From the NCBI GenBank assembly GCA_037043015.1, contig CM073326.1, positions 12,842,345 to 12,906,344 of the forward strand: a stretch of DNA of 64,000 nucleotides. Direction: 5' to 3'. A program made the position numbers and the translations under genes. Source of the DNA: Bryum argenteum. Lineage: Eukaryota; Streptophyta; Bryopsida; Bryales; Bryaceae. The notes beneath the pieces are model-generated. The model was not told the origin of the DNA. It made no database searches and worked only from the letters and a program-made list of their open reading frames with translations. Below, in pieces: positions 34,601 through 51,299 of the stretch; the first letter of the stretch is position 1, and each line of letters begins with the position of its first letter.

Positions 34601-35029
34601 ATAGTGTCAATGTAGGCCTTCACTACCGCATCGCCCAGTGGCCCTCTCCGCTTCCCACACTTATTACACTGCACATTACATGCCCGTGAAACGTAAGCCC
34701 AAACACAAAGTTTCCACACTCTAATTGCAGTTATTTCATAGGTATTCATCTATTTCGGACAAAATGTGGTTGATAGATAGGAACACCATCGACAACTGCG
34801 TTGTTTATTAAGCAACTGATCACAATTTCATATACTATTGTTTTAGATGCGAAGTGATGGGGCGAATGGCAGCGGATACCTCTGTCCTACGAGGGTAATT
34901 GACGTTGCCGCAAGAAGGGTCATCACAAACCCAGTTGCCATCCTCCAAGGGCCTTGGTTGCTTTCCACGCTGCAGCAGACCAGCTTCCCCATTCATTTGC
35001 TCAGCGAGTCCTTGCATTCTGTACATCAT
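31673..35029 (-). CDS. RanBP2-type zinc-finger protein with two fingers
   Basis: Seven exons on the minus strand: 35029-34880, 34668-34552, 34269-34040, 33469-33321, 32847-32642, 32448-32330 and 31778-31673. Phases close to 1077 nt, 358 residues. Finger 1 (about residues 31-55) is NWVCDDPSCGNVNYPRRTEC followed by NKC, ligand spacing C-x4-C-x10-C-x2-C, across exons 1 and 2. Finger 2 near the C-terminus is NWECEDCKNVNFPRRTNCFQ then C, spacing C-x2-C-x10-C-x2-C, across exons 6 and 7. Each finger is followed by a KRRGPxGD tail. The middle is Met/Gly/Ser-rich and probably disordered. Such fingers bind single-stranded RNA or proteins; a role in RNA processing is inference. A 5' UTR exon ending at 35559 (CCAACCAG before GTAACG) probably splices to exon 1. 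Confidence 0.88.
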
Positions 35030-35950
35030 ACATTACCAGATAACGAATACTCATTCACCTGCATATAACAAAACTCACAACATGAAAAAACCGAGCTTCA
35101 CACGTGTGTTCCCCCAATCCCAATTAGGTCAAGCCCCATTCAGAAAGCACACAGTACCTCGCATGCTTGGGCAGCCGGTTCACAGAAGAATAATAATAAT
35201 ACCCACCAGAGCCCTCGCCGCCACCATACATCTAACCACCTACTACCCTTCGTCGAATAAGACAAATCCCCGTCAGACACTCACTTCCACTAACAACAAT
35301 GAACAAATCACAGCCATCTCCACGACGACCTCCTCACCAGGGTGAATATAAACACGCTCTGCCGATCCCCCCACCCCCTCGACCTCATATGACTCTCTGC
35401 ATGCCCTGTGCATATCCAGTGCTCCGTTTCATTACAACAAACACCATGCATAACCTGCAGTAACCCCAATCTTTCTCTCTTCACAAAAGCCCAAGTGCAG
35501 ACATCGAAACTCCCATACATTCTTCATTTGTAGCAAGAGTGGTGAGCAAAAGCGTTACCTGGTTGGTGGGTGGTGGTGACGAGCGCGTGGTATGGCTGAT
35601 TTAGAGGTGGAATTGGAGCTTCATGGGCAGCGAGGGCGAATTGGGGCGATGAGTTGCATGGCAAGAGGGGTTGGAGGGTTTGATTCTACGCCATTGCGAG
35701 GAGGGGTTGCAAGCAAGGGCGAGGGAAGAGAAAGGGGGGGTACGGGATAGAAGAAGAAGGGGAGAGAGGGGAGAAGGAAGGGTGATGGTGGTGGTGGTGA
35801 TGAGAGGAGGAGGATGGCCCCAGCAGCAACTGCACAGCGGTTTAGACATGGTCCACGTGGCGCTTTCACCTTACCAGTCCCCACCATCCCCATTCCTGTC
35901 GCCACCCCTCCCCCTCCTTACCCTTTCCCTTCTTCTTCTCCTTTCTTCCG
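35030..35950 (-). promoter_or_regulatory. 5' UTR intron and leader region of the zinc-finger gene
   Basis: A clear donor at 35558-35557 (CCAG before GTAACG on the minus strand) suggests a non-coding first exon ending at 35559 and an intron down to about 35020-35033. 35660-35830 is a long purine-rich stretch on the plus strand (GGGAGAGGG types), i.e. a pyrimidine-rich leader or promoter on the transcribed strand. Frames across it are composition artefacts. Confidence 0.5.
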
Positions 35951-36179
35951 GAGATTGCTATCCATTCTCATGTTCCTCCTTTTGCTCAACAAAATGCTTC
36001 CTCACAAGGGTCTTAAGATTCTAGTATGGATAATCGGTAGTGAAGTTAGTCGTAAGAGGGCGTATGAGCAAACTAAGTGGGAGGTCGGATTAATTGGAAT
36101 TTCAGATTCTGAAGTCTGCCAAAATTGGTATAGGTGTATCAAAAATGGCGCACTCCAGAATGTTGGTAAGTAGACTCAA

Positions 36180-38880
36180 AAGTTGATATGCACCTCGTAC
36201 CTTGATCAAACTACAGTAACCTGCCAGTACTCATCTTGCGTCAATTTGAGTAGTCCACCTCAATGATGTTACGTTGAATGAGATTTTATTGACTGTCTAG
36301 AATGACGATGATGTCTCCTCTGTTCTGACAAACTCCACCTTAGTTAGTGATGTCTTGCCAGATTTATTTGTATTGACTCAACTGATTATGATGTTTAGAG
36401 TTGCGATAGTACTGGATGGAGGGGCAACCGGCTTATCTAGACGGTCCCTACTTTCAGGTTCCTTATTGCATTGTCTGTTATAGATTTGCTATTGATTCTT
36501 AAAAAAATCCTATCATTGCTACCTAGAGAGGGACAATCTTATGAACATAGTCAGTATATTTTTTCATCACAAGCAAAAAGTTACAACAACTATCAATGAA
36601 TTGGCTACTGTGAATAACACTAAATATCATCTTTAGTGTAGTGTTTGCAGTGGTGCTCCCCCCTATCAATTCATCTGCAAAGTCAAACTCATCAACAAAC
36701 TTACAATTTTTTTACTATTATAGTGCATCTATTTCCCTTTACAAAAGTTGTACTCTCTCCATTCCATGATGGCCATCGTCTTGAATCTATCTCTTATAAC
36801 AACGGTGAGAGAATTCAACAACAAGCCTCAATTCGTGTTAAAATGGCTACTACATTAGAAAGACCCTCTTCTTCGTGGGCTCACGAGAAGTAAGTCCAAC
36901 CCTCTTGCTTATAGAAAGTATAGAGGGAAAACAAAAAAAAAAAAACAGGCACTCCATTTACGATTGATGCACAAGTACTTCCGTTTAAATTACAACGTGT
37001 AACTAACCACAAGTACTTTCGTTTCCATTACGCCGACCATAGCGCGCAGTAGTCAATTGCTGACCACACGGGGTACGACCACACATGGATGACAAACATA
37101 CCAAACAAACTTACATATATCCCTTCCCTTTCTTACACATTTTCCATGATTGTTATTTTTTTTACTGGGGCAAATTGGGCAGGGCCAGAAAGAAGAGTCT
37201 TCACATGATTCCTGGGCAAAAGCTGGTGCCGTGATTTGAGGACACCATCCATTGATATGGGATGGAGCAAATGTATGGTACTCCCCAGAAAAGGCAAAGG
37301 CAGGCAAAGCAGTGAGAAAGAAGACAGGAATATATGAATATGAAAAGGAGATTGGTACCCTCCTATTGTCCAGTGCCCTTTTTGGGAGGCTCTATCATAG
37401 TAGATAGGATTAGATAGGACAACAGCCTTGACCCTTTGCTACTGCCATGAAGTCAAGTGCCTGGATGCCACACATGCCTGAAAAACTCAACCCAACCCAC
37501 ATGGTCTGGTCCCCCTCGCGCCTTTTGACCTTGTCAACTCCAATGGTGGTCCAGGATGTTCACCTTGTGTAGATCCTGTAATCTACTTTAGGAGAACACT
37601 TTGCTAAGCCATGACGTTCACTAACTCTCTACAATGAAAGTACTTAAAGAATGAAATAGTAAATTAGTACATGGGGAAGAGAGAGGGAGTTGCTTGCGTA
37701 GTATGAATTGTTGCGGTTTTGGAGGTCCTCGGGAAGGTGGAGGCCTCTATCCTTGGGTCTCGTCGCTATTTGGCTCAAGATGTTGTGTGTGACGAAGGTC
37801 ACTAGTTCAACTACGTACAGTTCAAAATTGTGAAATTAAGGGTTGTTATAGTTGATTTAAGTGTAGAAGAAAAACTTAGGAGTTTTGAGTAAAGTGCATG
37901 AAATAAGGCTTGTTATAGTTTTTTTGTTTCCGACCTTGACTTGGATTTTCTCTCAAACTGAAACTACCTTCTGAAGTGCATATGCTCCTATCGCGATATG
38001 CAATGGTGGCCTATGGTGCTTGATCTGTGTCTCGTTGCATCCAAGTAAGATAACAAGTCAAAAAGATGAGTATTTGTTTTGAGAGGGCAAAATAATCATT
38101 TCTAACAAAATTAGATACAAAAATAGGATTAGAGACCCCAAATAATCTAACCTTGCGACTTGAAAACCTTAAAAGTGAATTCCAAAACAAAAGTTAAGAT
38201 TCATAAGTGGATGCAAAAAGTCCCTAGGCATGATGGTTAGACACTATAGGATGCGTGACATTACACAAAGAGGAGGGGGTGGTATTACAAAGGAAGGATT
38301 ACAAAGCTAGAGATTGACATTATAAAGGTCAAAGGGGGGATATCACAAAGGCACAACGGTTGACATTACAAAGATTGGACGTATCTGGAGGGATAATCTA
38401 AAGGGAGTACACTCGAGCTCATGTATGTTAAGTTTTATGCGGAAGTAGAGCCGTTTAGATGTATGGAAAAAAATTGGATTAAATCCCATGAGAATCCTAA
38501 GAATATATATAGAATATATACATACACACACATCGACTAGCCACTTTCTATGTGACATTTGACCAAGCTCCCACACACCTTTTTTTTAAAAAATGTTGAC
38601 ACAAACAAAAGAATTTGTTCGACTCCTCCAAGTTTAAAGTACATGTAGAGTTTGTTCACCATAGAAGACCAAAAACACTACCAAGTATGCGTGACATCAT
38701 TTAAGCACAGGAGAGCACACCCTACGTTCCCGCACGCGTGCTGAGTCACCCCTCCCGCATCCTCCGTGTAATCACAGCATGCGACAAAATCTCAACTTCC
38801 TACCCAGTGGGGTGTGTAAATTCGCCCACTTTGGGTTGCCTCCATCGGCTCATGCCACCCATGTATCGCGGTGGTACTTC
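36180..38880. other. Long spacer without a recognised gene
   Basis: Mixed AT-rich sequence. A poly-A run lies near 36930-36945. I recognise no conserved protein motif, RNA gene or complete transposon. Confidence 0.5.
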
Positions 38881-38883
38881 CTT

Positions 38884-39202
38884 TCAAAGGATGACTCCGA
38901 AACTCCCCGAGGAACGTGGTACGTGCCCCCTCTCCATAGATGTCACCGCATGCGTTGAGTTCATGACCATTCTACATTTACGCTGTCACATCACTATTGA
39001 TAACAAAACCCAAGTGAGCCATGTGAACAATTTGTTTCCGCGCACATATTTCGGTCCAAAGGGTGACTCTCGAGCTCCCCGAGGAACGTGGTACGTGCCC
39101 CCTCTCCATGGATGTTGCCATATGCGTTGAGTTTATTCGCATTCTACATTTACTCTGTCACATCACTATTGATAACAAAAACGGGGTGAGCCATGCGCAC
39201 AG
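38884..39202. repeat. Tandem direct repeat, two copies of about 147 bp, 172-bp period
   Basis: Copy 1 about 38884-39030 and copy 2 about 39056-39202. Shared blocks are CCCCGAGGAACGTGGTACGT, GCCCCCTCTCCAT, ATGCGTTGAGTT, CATTCTACATTTAC and CACATCACTATTGATAACAA. There is little divergence, so the duplication is fairly recent. Confidence 0.9.
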
Positions 39203-40604
39203 ACTCCACCTTGCTATCCAAACTGCACAATTTTTATGAGACTGCAAACAGACATCAAAATCCTCCCTCTCTCTCTTCCCAGTAGTAATGAAGATAGAGT
39301 GGGGCATGTGATGAGAATGTGTGGATAGCAATTGGAGGAATGGGCACCCAGCTCCACCTCAAGAGTATCGAGTGTTGCACCAATCCCACTACGCCATGTG
39401 GATATGGGATCGCTAAAACTGTGGGGCTTGTTTGTTTTGCCTTGTTATTGTCACCCTTGTGCATGATGAGGCTTCACATGTCCCCGTGAGAGTCCTGGAC
39501 ATGGATCCCTGTGCATGTAATCATGTCTTTTTTTGCTTCATGATAATATGGCTTGTACTTGAATGGCTTGTAGCATGATTGAATGTGTAGTAATCAAGAT
39601 GGAGAAAATCTATGATTGAAAAATGCAAGGGAATTGGTGTTGGAAAGATGAGAGAATTGGCGTTGGATTTGTTTGCATGCTATCTTTGTTTATAGCCTCA
39701 CTTTCATGTTTTACTCTTAGAATCTTCCTTTTTCGAGTAAGGTGATGACAGTTTTGAAAGTATGCTCTTCACATTCTTGTCTTTACCTAGGAATCTGCTT
39801 ACACAATTAGAAATGCTTGATTGTTTCACATTTGTATGAGATTATTCATATAAGATTATAGCCTAGTAACGCTACTACATGTACCAAAACTTACATGATT
39901 AGAAGTTAGACTTCAATGGTGAAATATTGAAGTTTCCACATATTTTAGGCATATTTAAGCATCCCCACAACCCTCTTGAACTTTGAGAGTGTAAAAGGAG
40001 TTCTAAAACATGAATGGTCTCGGTGGAAAGCTAGGAGAAACACTACAATCTACAAGATGATTTTCCTTGCGTACAACGAGATTGAATCAATGAGAACCTG
40101 ACCTAAGTCAATCAACCCAAATTGGGCAACTTCAGAATCACACAAGAGATTCCGATTTCCACATTCTTAATCCCCTCCCCCTCGTACTCCTCATCAGGTT
40201 CAAGCGCAAGATTGAATACACCAGCACATGAAGATAATCGTGCACATCCATCCAGAAACGATAAACACCGCAAACAGTTGATAAAATCCTTAACATCGAA
40301 ACATTGTTACAACCTCCCATTCACTAACATCCAACGTACCAACATGGTTTGTCGATTCACTACAATAACCAATTACCTTCAGAGATGAAAAAAAACTACC
40401 ATTGCAGAAGCTTCAACACTTCCAAATCACAGCCGAATTCAAAAACTGTGACCTCCAGGGTTGACACAACTACAAAGAAACGTGTCTATACCATACCTTA
40501 CCTGAATAATAAAAAGACCTTCAGAATATGTCGACAAATACTCTTCCCAATATACCGGTGTCATACCGGTGTCAGGATTCCTCAAGGTTCGGTACCAACA
40601 ACAA
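39203..40604. other. Spacer and 3' flank of the AT74-like gene
   Basis: No gene was recognised on either strand. The 3' UTR of the minus-strand mutase-like gene falls in about 40100-40604. Confidence 0.5.
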
Positions 40605-42076
40605 TTAGGTACCGACAACGTCCAAGGGCGTTTGAGTATTGTCATCGCAGTTTCCATTCCCGTTGGGGTAGTCTTTGGCGTAATCCTCCTGGACATCTTC
40701 GTGGTCGTCGTCGAAGAAATGAGCGCCACCCCAGTTCCACTTCTCGCTCCAGAGGCCCCTGATTCCATCCCTGCGACACTCCTGGTCTTTGATCATGTCC
40801 TCAGATAACCCCCACTCTCGAAGCTCCTCCGGTGAGTGATGCACCAGGAGACTGTACTCGCCTCCCTTGCTCAATTGCATCACTCGCACTTCGCAGTTCT
40901 TCGGATTGTTTAGCTTCTCGAACTGGTCCACTGTCCACTTGAACCACCGCATCAAAAACACCCTCATTGTCACGCCGTGCGACACTATCACCAGGTTCAC
41001 CTCGGGTTGCTTCGTATTCGCCGGCTTCGTCAGCCGGTTCATATCTATGTCTCGCCATAGACTCTCCAGAAAGCCTGCCATCATGCGGTGCGAGTGTAAG
41101 GTAACCTGCTCAATAATGGCTCAAAATTCAACAGAACAATTGTGTAGCATACTTAACTGTGTAAGCAAGGACTGTGTACATGGGCAAGGACAAGTACTTA
41201 GAAGATTGAACGAACCAGAATCACCCTTTTTTGGACTCTTCTAGAATTTATAAAGTTTTGAAGTTGGTTGTGGTGGTGCCAGAATGGGAGAGTGTAAGGT
41301 AACTTGCTACATAATGGCTCAAACTTAAGTATGTCAAATCTATAGTGAAGTTAGACATGAAGATTGAACCAACTTGATCAATTAGATTCTTCTACAATTC
41401 GTTATAGATTTTGAAGTTGGACTTGTATGTCTTCCTGAATCTGAAATGTTCAAAGTGTATCAAAAAGCAACCTTAAAAGGTATCCATTCAAAGTGTATCA
41501 AAAATCAACCTTAAAAGGTATCCATTGTTGGTACTGCTGCATTTTTAGCAGGCTACCTTGGTACGGAGCATTTTAGTGCACGCTATCTTAGTGTGTGAGG
41601 ATGGGAGAGTGAGAGGGCGTACTGGTGACACGGTCAAAGACATCGGCAGCTGATTCGCCTTCAGGGAATCGATAGAAGAATCTTCCAAAGCGTTCTCGAA
41701 TGGGCATGAAAACATTGTTCATGTCATCATTCTGAAAGTTCCCAAAATCCTGTTCACGGATACGAGGCTCCTCACGCACGCCCACGATGTGCTCCTTGTC
41801 GAAGGCACGTCCGATTTGCTTCGCTGTGCTCAATGTTCGAGTGTAAGGCGAGACGTAGAAGTGAACCAGCCAGTCGCCATCCTTGTTTTCTTGTTCAATG
41901 ATTCTGCGCACTTCTTGCCCACAACTCTCTGCCTCACGAGCACCTCGTTCTGTTAATCGAATTCTTGGATCTGCTGTGTGACAATACTTCTTTGAGTCCA
42001 CGTTTCCTTCGCTTTGTCCATGCCTGATTAGGATTATGCGCGTCGGCCTCTTTGACTTCCCCCCATCTTCAGCCAT
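40605..42076 (-). CDS. AT74: Phosphoglycerate-mutase-like protein, AT74 type (histidine phosphatase superfamily)
   Basis: Two exons on the minus strand, 42076-41623 and 41074-40605. The donor is ACC A before GTACGC and the acceptor ATGGCAG. 924 nt, 307 residues. N-terminal motif LIRHGQSEGN carries the phosphohistidine of the superfamily. Further conserved text is RIREQDFGNFQ, then GRFFYRFPEGESAADVFDRV, SFLESLWRDIDMNRL formed across the intron, and VIVSHGVTMRVFLMRWFKW with the second catalytic His. This layout matches the plant AT74 group, for which a true glycolytic mutase role is not expected; broad phosphatase activity is more likely. The C-terminus (after WNWGGAHFF) is acidic and Asn/Asp rich. 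The single intron is 548 bp and contains tandem duplications. Confidence 0.92.
41090..41530. repeat. Tandem duplications inside the AT74-like gene intron
   Basis: A block starting GAGTGTAAGGTAACCTGCT at about 41092 recurs at about 41289 as GAGTGTAAGGTAACTTGCT, each followed by ATAATGGCTCAAA and, further on, an ATTAGATTCTTCTA-like or GGACTCTTCTAGAATT block. A second duplication of CAAAGTGTATCAAAAA followed by CAACCTTAAAAGGTATCCAT lies at about 41451 and 41489. Confidence 0.8.
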
Positions 42077-42219
42077 TCATCACCTCTCTCTCTCCCTGTC
42101 CACAACATCATACATGTCAAATTCGCCTCAAGTTCCAACCTTCACCATGACACCATTGAACATCTTACAAACGGAAAGGACACTCTTCAAGCACTTCACC
42201 AAAGATCACTCACAGCAGC

Positions 42220-43240
42220 CACTATCGAATCACCAAAGACTCGGATGACTTTGAACCCAGGCAGACTCAAAGAAGAGTTGAAGACGACCATAGTTTCATG
42301 ACCGAACGGTTGTAGGGTGCGAAATTATGTACTGGTTAGACCTAAGAAGAAAATTTGACCTAAAGAAAGAGAGGTGGATTTGCACTTAATCACTTAAAAT
42401 GACCACTATTCAATGACCAAAGACTCGGATGGCTTCAAAATCCTGAGCAGAACTCGAAGTAGGGTTCAAGGATTCAAGAGTCAGTCTACCATATTTTCAT
42501 GACCTAACTGTTGCAGTCGCAAAACGATGTACTGGTTAGACCTAAGAAGAAGCATTGACATGAAAACGAGAGGTCGGTTTGCCGCAGATTGCACTTGTAA
42601 AGATTACAGATCAGTCACACCTGCCACTATTCAATCAAAAAATGCTGAGATGGTTTTTCAATCCTGAACACACTCAAAAGAAGGGTTAAAGACTACCATA
42701 ATTTCATGACCTAACGGTTGCAGTGTGCAGAATAATGTACTGATTGAACTTTGACCTAAAAGAACGAGGTGCGTTTGCCGCATATTGAGTCAAAGGAATT
42801 ACAATATAGAGATCGTGTCAGCTCAGAGGCCCACTCGATTTACAGATTATGCAAGTACTGGCGGATAGAGAAATTCGCGCAACCAAGTGATAGATCGAGT
42901 GGGATAGCAAATTCAAAGCCAACTTTGGCCACACTATTCGGCATATCACTCACAACGGCCACCAAAGACTCGGAAAGGATCGAATCCTCGGCAAACGACT
43001 CAAGACTAACAAATTTCAATGACCTAACGGTTGCAGTGTGCAAATATATTGAACTGGGTAGAGCTAAGTAGAAACATTGAACTAAAAAGAGAGAGAGAGG
43101 TGGGTTTGCCGCGAATTCACGCAAGATAGAGATCGTGTGAGCTCAAAGTCTTACTCGATTGGAGATAATGGAAGTGCTGCGAGAATTCGCGCAGTGAATC
43201 GATGGATCGAGTGGATTCAAGAGCGAGTGCGCAGATTGAA
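42220..43240. repeat. Diverged tandem repeat array upstream of the AT74-like gene
   Basis: Four copies of a module begin near 42220, 42404, 42625 and 42942. Shared blocks, with variation in the fourth copy, are CACTATTCAAT, CCAAAGACTCGGATGG, TTTCATGACCTAACGGTTGC, ATGTACTGGTTAGACCTAAG and GAGAGGTGGGTTTGCCGC. A second block (GATAGAGATCGTGTGAGCTC, ACTCGATT, GAATTCGCGCA, GATCGAGTGG) occurs twice, at about 42808-42905 and 43128-43220. The array starts within about 150 bp of the gene's start codon and so may include leader and promoter sequence. Confidence 0.8.
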
Positions 43241-43259
43241 TCGTAGAAAGCGAGTTTGA

Positions 43260-44040
43260 AAGGATTTGGTGGGGCTCTTCTCACTGAAGGTTGGATATGA
43301 TGATAGAGCTCTGCTGCGGCGGATTGTTGATGAGAAACTGGCAGGCTTCGCGTGGCGAACCCATGATTTCAATTGCCTTGAGGAGCCTTTTCCAGGAAGC
43401 TTTCTGGCCCACCCAATTGTGCCATGTCAGCGTGGCAAGGCCGCCTGCAGTGGACTCAAATTATGGTATTTTAAACAGTACAGCAGATCAGGATCACCTC
43501 AAAAGGGATCTTGCAAGGGCAATGGTTCGTGGCAGCTACCAAGGAGGCACCCTAGAATCCGTGCGGACCTCCCAAGGCCGTTTTTGATAATTTTGAATTC
43601 AAATTTGAGAAGGCTTCCTGGGGTATCTTGGGGTCACAGACGTTCTAGGCATTTAATGTCTATACATCAAAAAATTAGGGGGCTCATTACCCCTCCTCCA
43701 TCCTCCTTGGTAGTTGCTACGAACGCTTACCCAATTAGATGCAATTGGTTTAAATTGGTTTAAATTGAAGTGCCCCATTAGATATGATCAATTCAACACA
43801 CCTAGAACGGGGAGTGCTGGCATTTAGTTACAATTTCCGAATGAAATAGAAAAGTTCCCAGAAAAAAACGATGAAAATTACAAGAAATTCTCTATTCTTT
43901 GTATGTTATGGGGCAATTGTCTCAATAGTTTTAGGAATAAGTGGGTGGACATGGGAACTAATCGATAAATGAGGAGATTACTTCCCAAATGTGGTTGGTT
44001 ACCTTTACTCCCCTAAAGGTGAGTAGCCTCAAAAGAGCCA
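43260..44040. other. Spacer with dispersed repeat copy
   Basis: 43560-43745 is the plus-strand partner of the repeat at 3440-3760. The frame at 43266-43763 is open but shows no family resemblance and runs through this repeat, so it is not called. Confidence 0.45.
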
Positions 44041-44300
44041 AAAACCCTAAAAATTGCACCCTTTTGATGCAAGAAGCAAATTTTTGAATTTTGACAAGCT
44101 TTGAAGTGTGTAACCGTAAGATCTAGTACCTAACTTGTACATGAACATGGACATGAAATCTTAGGTTCAAATTCCCCACCGTTTGTGAAGTCATAATAGT
44201 CAAAATTGAAAAAAGAAGTTTTTTTCTATGTTTGTAGAATAGCAAAGTAAAGTTTTGGGGGTCCAAAAGGACCAATTTTGAAAGGAAATTCGTCATGAGG
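44036..44300. repeat. Dispersed repeat copy with the AACCCTAAAAATTGC terminus
   Basis: It starts with CAAAAACCCTAAAAATTGCA, a diverged form of the terminus at 5406. It carries a TTGTGAAGTCATAATAGTCAAA block at about 44182, matching the internal block of the elements at 5590 and 61706. Confidence 0.5.
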
Positions 44301-44903
44301 CTCTTCAAGTTCTTGTTCCTAGGTGAGTAAGAAACATGTATATGTAATTTTTACCCTCATAGGATTTATAAACTTGAAGAAAAAGCTTGATTCTTCACAT
44401 GGAGGTATCAATGCTGAAATTCAAAGGTTCATTTTCAAAAATTAAAAAGGCATGAGAAAAATTCTTGGATTGAAAATCCAAATGGTAAGATCATGCTTTA
44501 CTACCTTTTCTAGGTGTGAAAAAACAAAACTTCAAGAAAAGTAAAATCTCAATCTTTTGAGATATTCACGGTCAAAGTGAGGAATTTTGGAGCATGAGAT
44601 GACTTTTCGGAAAGGTATGGATAAACTCTACATTCTGCAAAAAGGTTTCAACTTCATTTGCTCTAAAAATAGTAATTCAAAGGCTGACCAAAGTCCAACC
44701 AACTCGATATGGGCCTCACTTTTCCTCTTTCTTTCCATAAAATATAAACCTTTGGGCAAGTCCACACGTGGAATAAAAACAAGTAGTATCTTTATCTTCG
44801 ACAAAATTGAATGAGTGCATCTCAATCTCCCTTTTCGAAGTAGCAAGCTATAAATCAATTAGCTTGCTACACAAGAGATTGATGTAAGTTTGGTCTTGTC
44901 GAA

Positions 44904-44963
44904 GTTGTCATCAAACTCTCCATACACAACCAAGTTGTCATCAAACTCTCCATACACAACCAA
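44904..44963. repeat. Perfect 30-bp tandem duplication
   Basis: 44904-44933 and 44934-44963 are identical, each GTTGTCATCAAACTCTCCAT followed by ten more bases. Directly after, a CTTTGGGTGTCCTCTTAT-type block recurs three times (about 44980, 45041 and 45091). Confidence 0.95.
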
Positions 44964-45123
44964 GGCAAGGTTCATTTGGCTCTGGGTGTCCTCTTATTGA
45001 AGGTTTTTACTCAACTTTAGCCACAACCAAGGTTTGTTTGGCTTTGGGTGTCCTCTCATCGAAAGTGTTTACTGAACTTTAACCACATCTGGCTTTGGGG
45101 GTCCTCTTATTAAAGGTTATACT

Positions 45124-45832
45124 ATAACCTAACAAGAGGTTTCTCTTGACTCAATAGGAAACTTTAAAGGAATAGAGGAGTAAACGAGTTCATAAGATAT
45201 CTAACTCAGCAACCAATTTAGATGTTGCAAATTTGCACATGTTACAGAAGAAGTTCACGTTGACCTTGTGCAGTACCTTGAGATATCGGAGTACAATTAC
45301 ACAACACAATCTGAAGTAGAGCTAGCACGGACATCAGTACAAGGTAGCTTCTGGAATTTCAACGCCACTTACAACTCCCACATGCCACATCTTGAGTTCA
45401 AAAGATGACACTTGCAAAACATTCAGAAATGAAGGTACTTATCACCTAATATGCCATGCAGATTGTTACGTATCCAACACCTCTCTCGATATGCTGAAAA
45501 ATGTTGAGCAGTCCGCAAGTCCGTGCCGCAAAATCGAGAACAGCAGATTCAGAGGTCTGATCCAAAGCCTGTTTAAACTCAATTGTGCAGACTTCGTCTC
45601 TTAAGACGAAATCTGCGAGCATTAATCATATGCATGCAAGTTAACAACAAATAAATGATTTTCTGTCATTGGTTCATATCCTGTACAGCAGCAAGGTAAA
45701 CAACATGAATCCTGTAAAAAACTCATTGGAAGATATGAATGTAGCAAGTGGCCAGCTGATATTAATATTGAAAAGTGATAAAAACTCAAATCTACAGGTA
45801 TAGTACAATGCGTAAAGCATACTAGTCAGCTT
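45124..45832. other. 3' flank of MCM2
   Basis: No gene was recognised. It contains the MCM2 3' UTR on the minus strand. Confidence 0.5.
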
Positions 45833-50788
<4,956 letters not shown>

Positions 50789-51024
50789 CGCTCAAAACCT
50801 TGAACCCAAAACTACGATACTGTTGGTTCGGGTGCAATGCTGCTCAAGAGTGCACCCAGAATCTGCCGAAAGTGGTATAATTGTTTATTTGAAAAAAAAG
50901 AGATGGTGTCAGAGAAATGGCGCAATGGGGTTGGCCATGGGGTTGCGATGGCGATGGCGGCGTCGAAGAAGCCCTGCGGGCGATGCGCTTCTGCATTCGC
51001 AATGGAGACGATGGACTGTGGGCG

Positions 51025-51080
51025 TTTTGGCGCGAAGCTTTGCCACATAGGACGTTCGGGATTCGCTGCTTTTGGCGGGA
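51025..51080. promoter_or_regulatory. Two E2F-like sites upstream of MCM2
   Basis: TTTTGGCGCGAA (51025-51036) and TTTTGGCGGGA (51070-51080) both fit the E2F consensus TTTSSCGC/S. They lie 237 and 282 bp upstream of the MCM2 start codon. MCM genes are classical E2F targets in plants and animals, so these probably give G1/S expression. Binding is inferred, not shown. Confidence 0.7.
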
Positions 51081-51299
51081 GCTCATACCCAGGTATGGAG
51101 TCGTTGAACGGGTATCGATAGCGGAATGGCGGGTGTATAAATACCGTATACTTGAGGGGATAGGAGTTCACAATATCCATAATCCATTTTGGAACAAAAC
51201 GACCATTGAAGGGAGTAATGTAGCAACATCCTCCATTTTGAGAGCACCTCGGAGCAAAATAAACTTACACAATAATACTCAAAAACAAGCAGAATTGTG

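Noticed and set aside
35601..36173. Pro/Leu/Ser-rich frames on both strands
   Set aside because: They arise from the purine/pyrimidine tract in the leader region and have no recognisable motif.
43266..43763. 165-residue plus-strand frame
   Set aside because: It runs through a dispersed repeat shared with 3440-3760 and shows no domain or codon signature of a gene.
44155..44180. GGTTCAAATTCC resembling a tRNA T-loop
   Set aside because: No acceptor stem, D-arm or anticodon arm can be paired around it, and it lies inside a dispersed repeat.
51136..51143. TATAAATA near the MCM2 promoter
   Set aside because: It lies about 350 bp upstream of the start codon and fits a plus-strand orientation. 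No plus-strand gene follows, so I did not call it a TATA box for MCM2.
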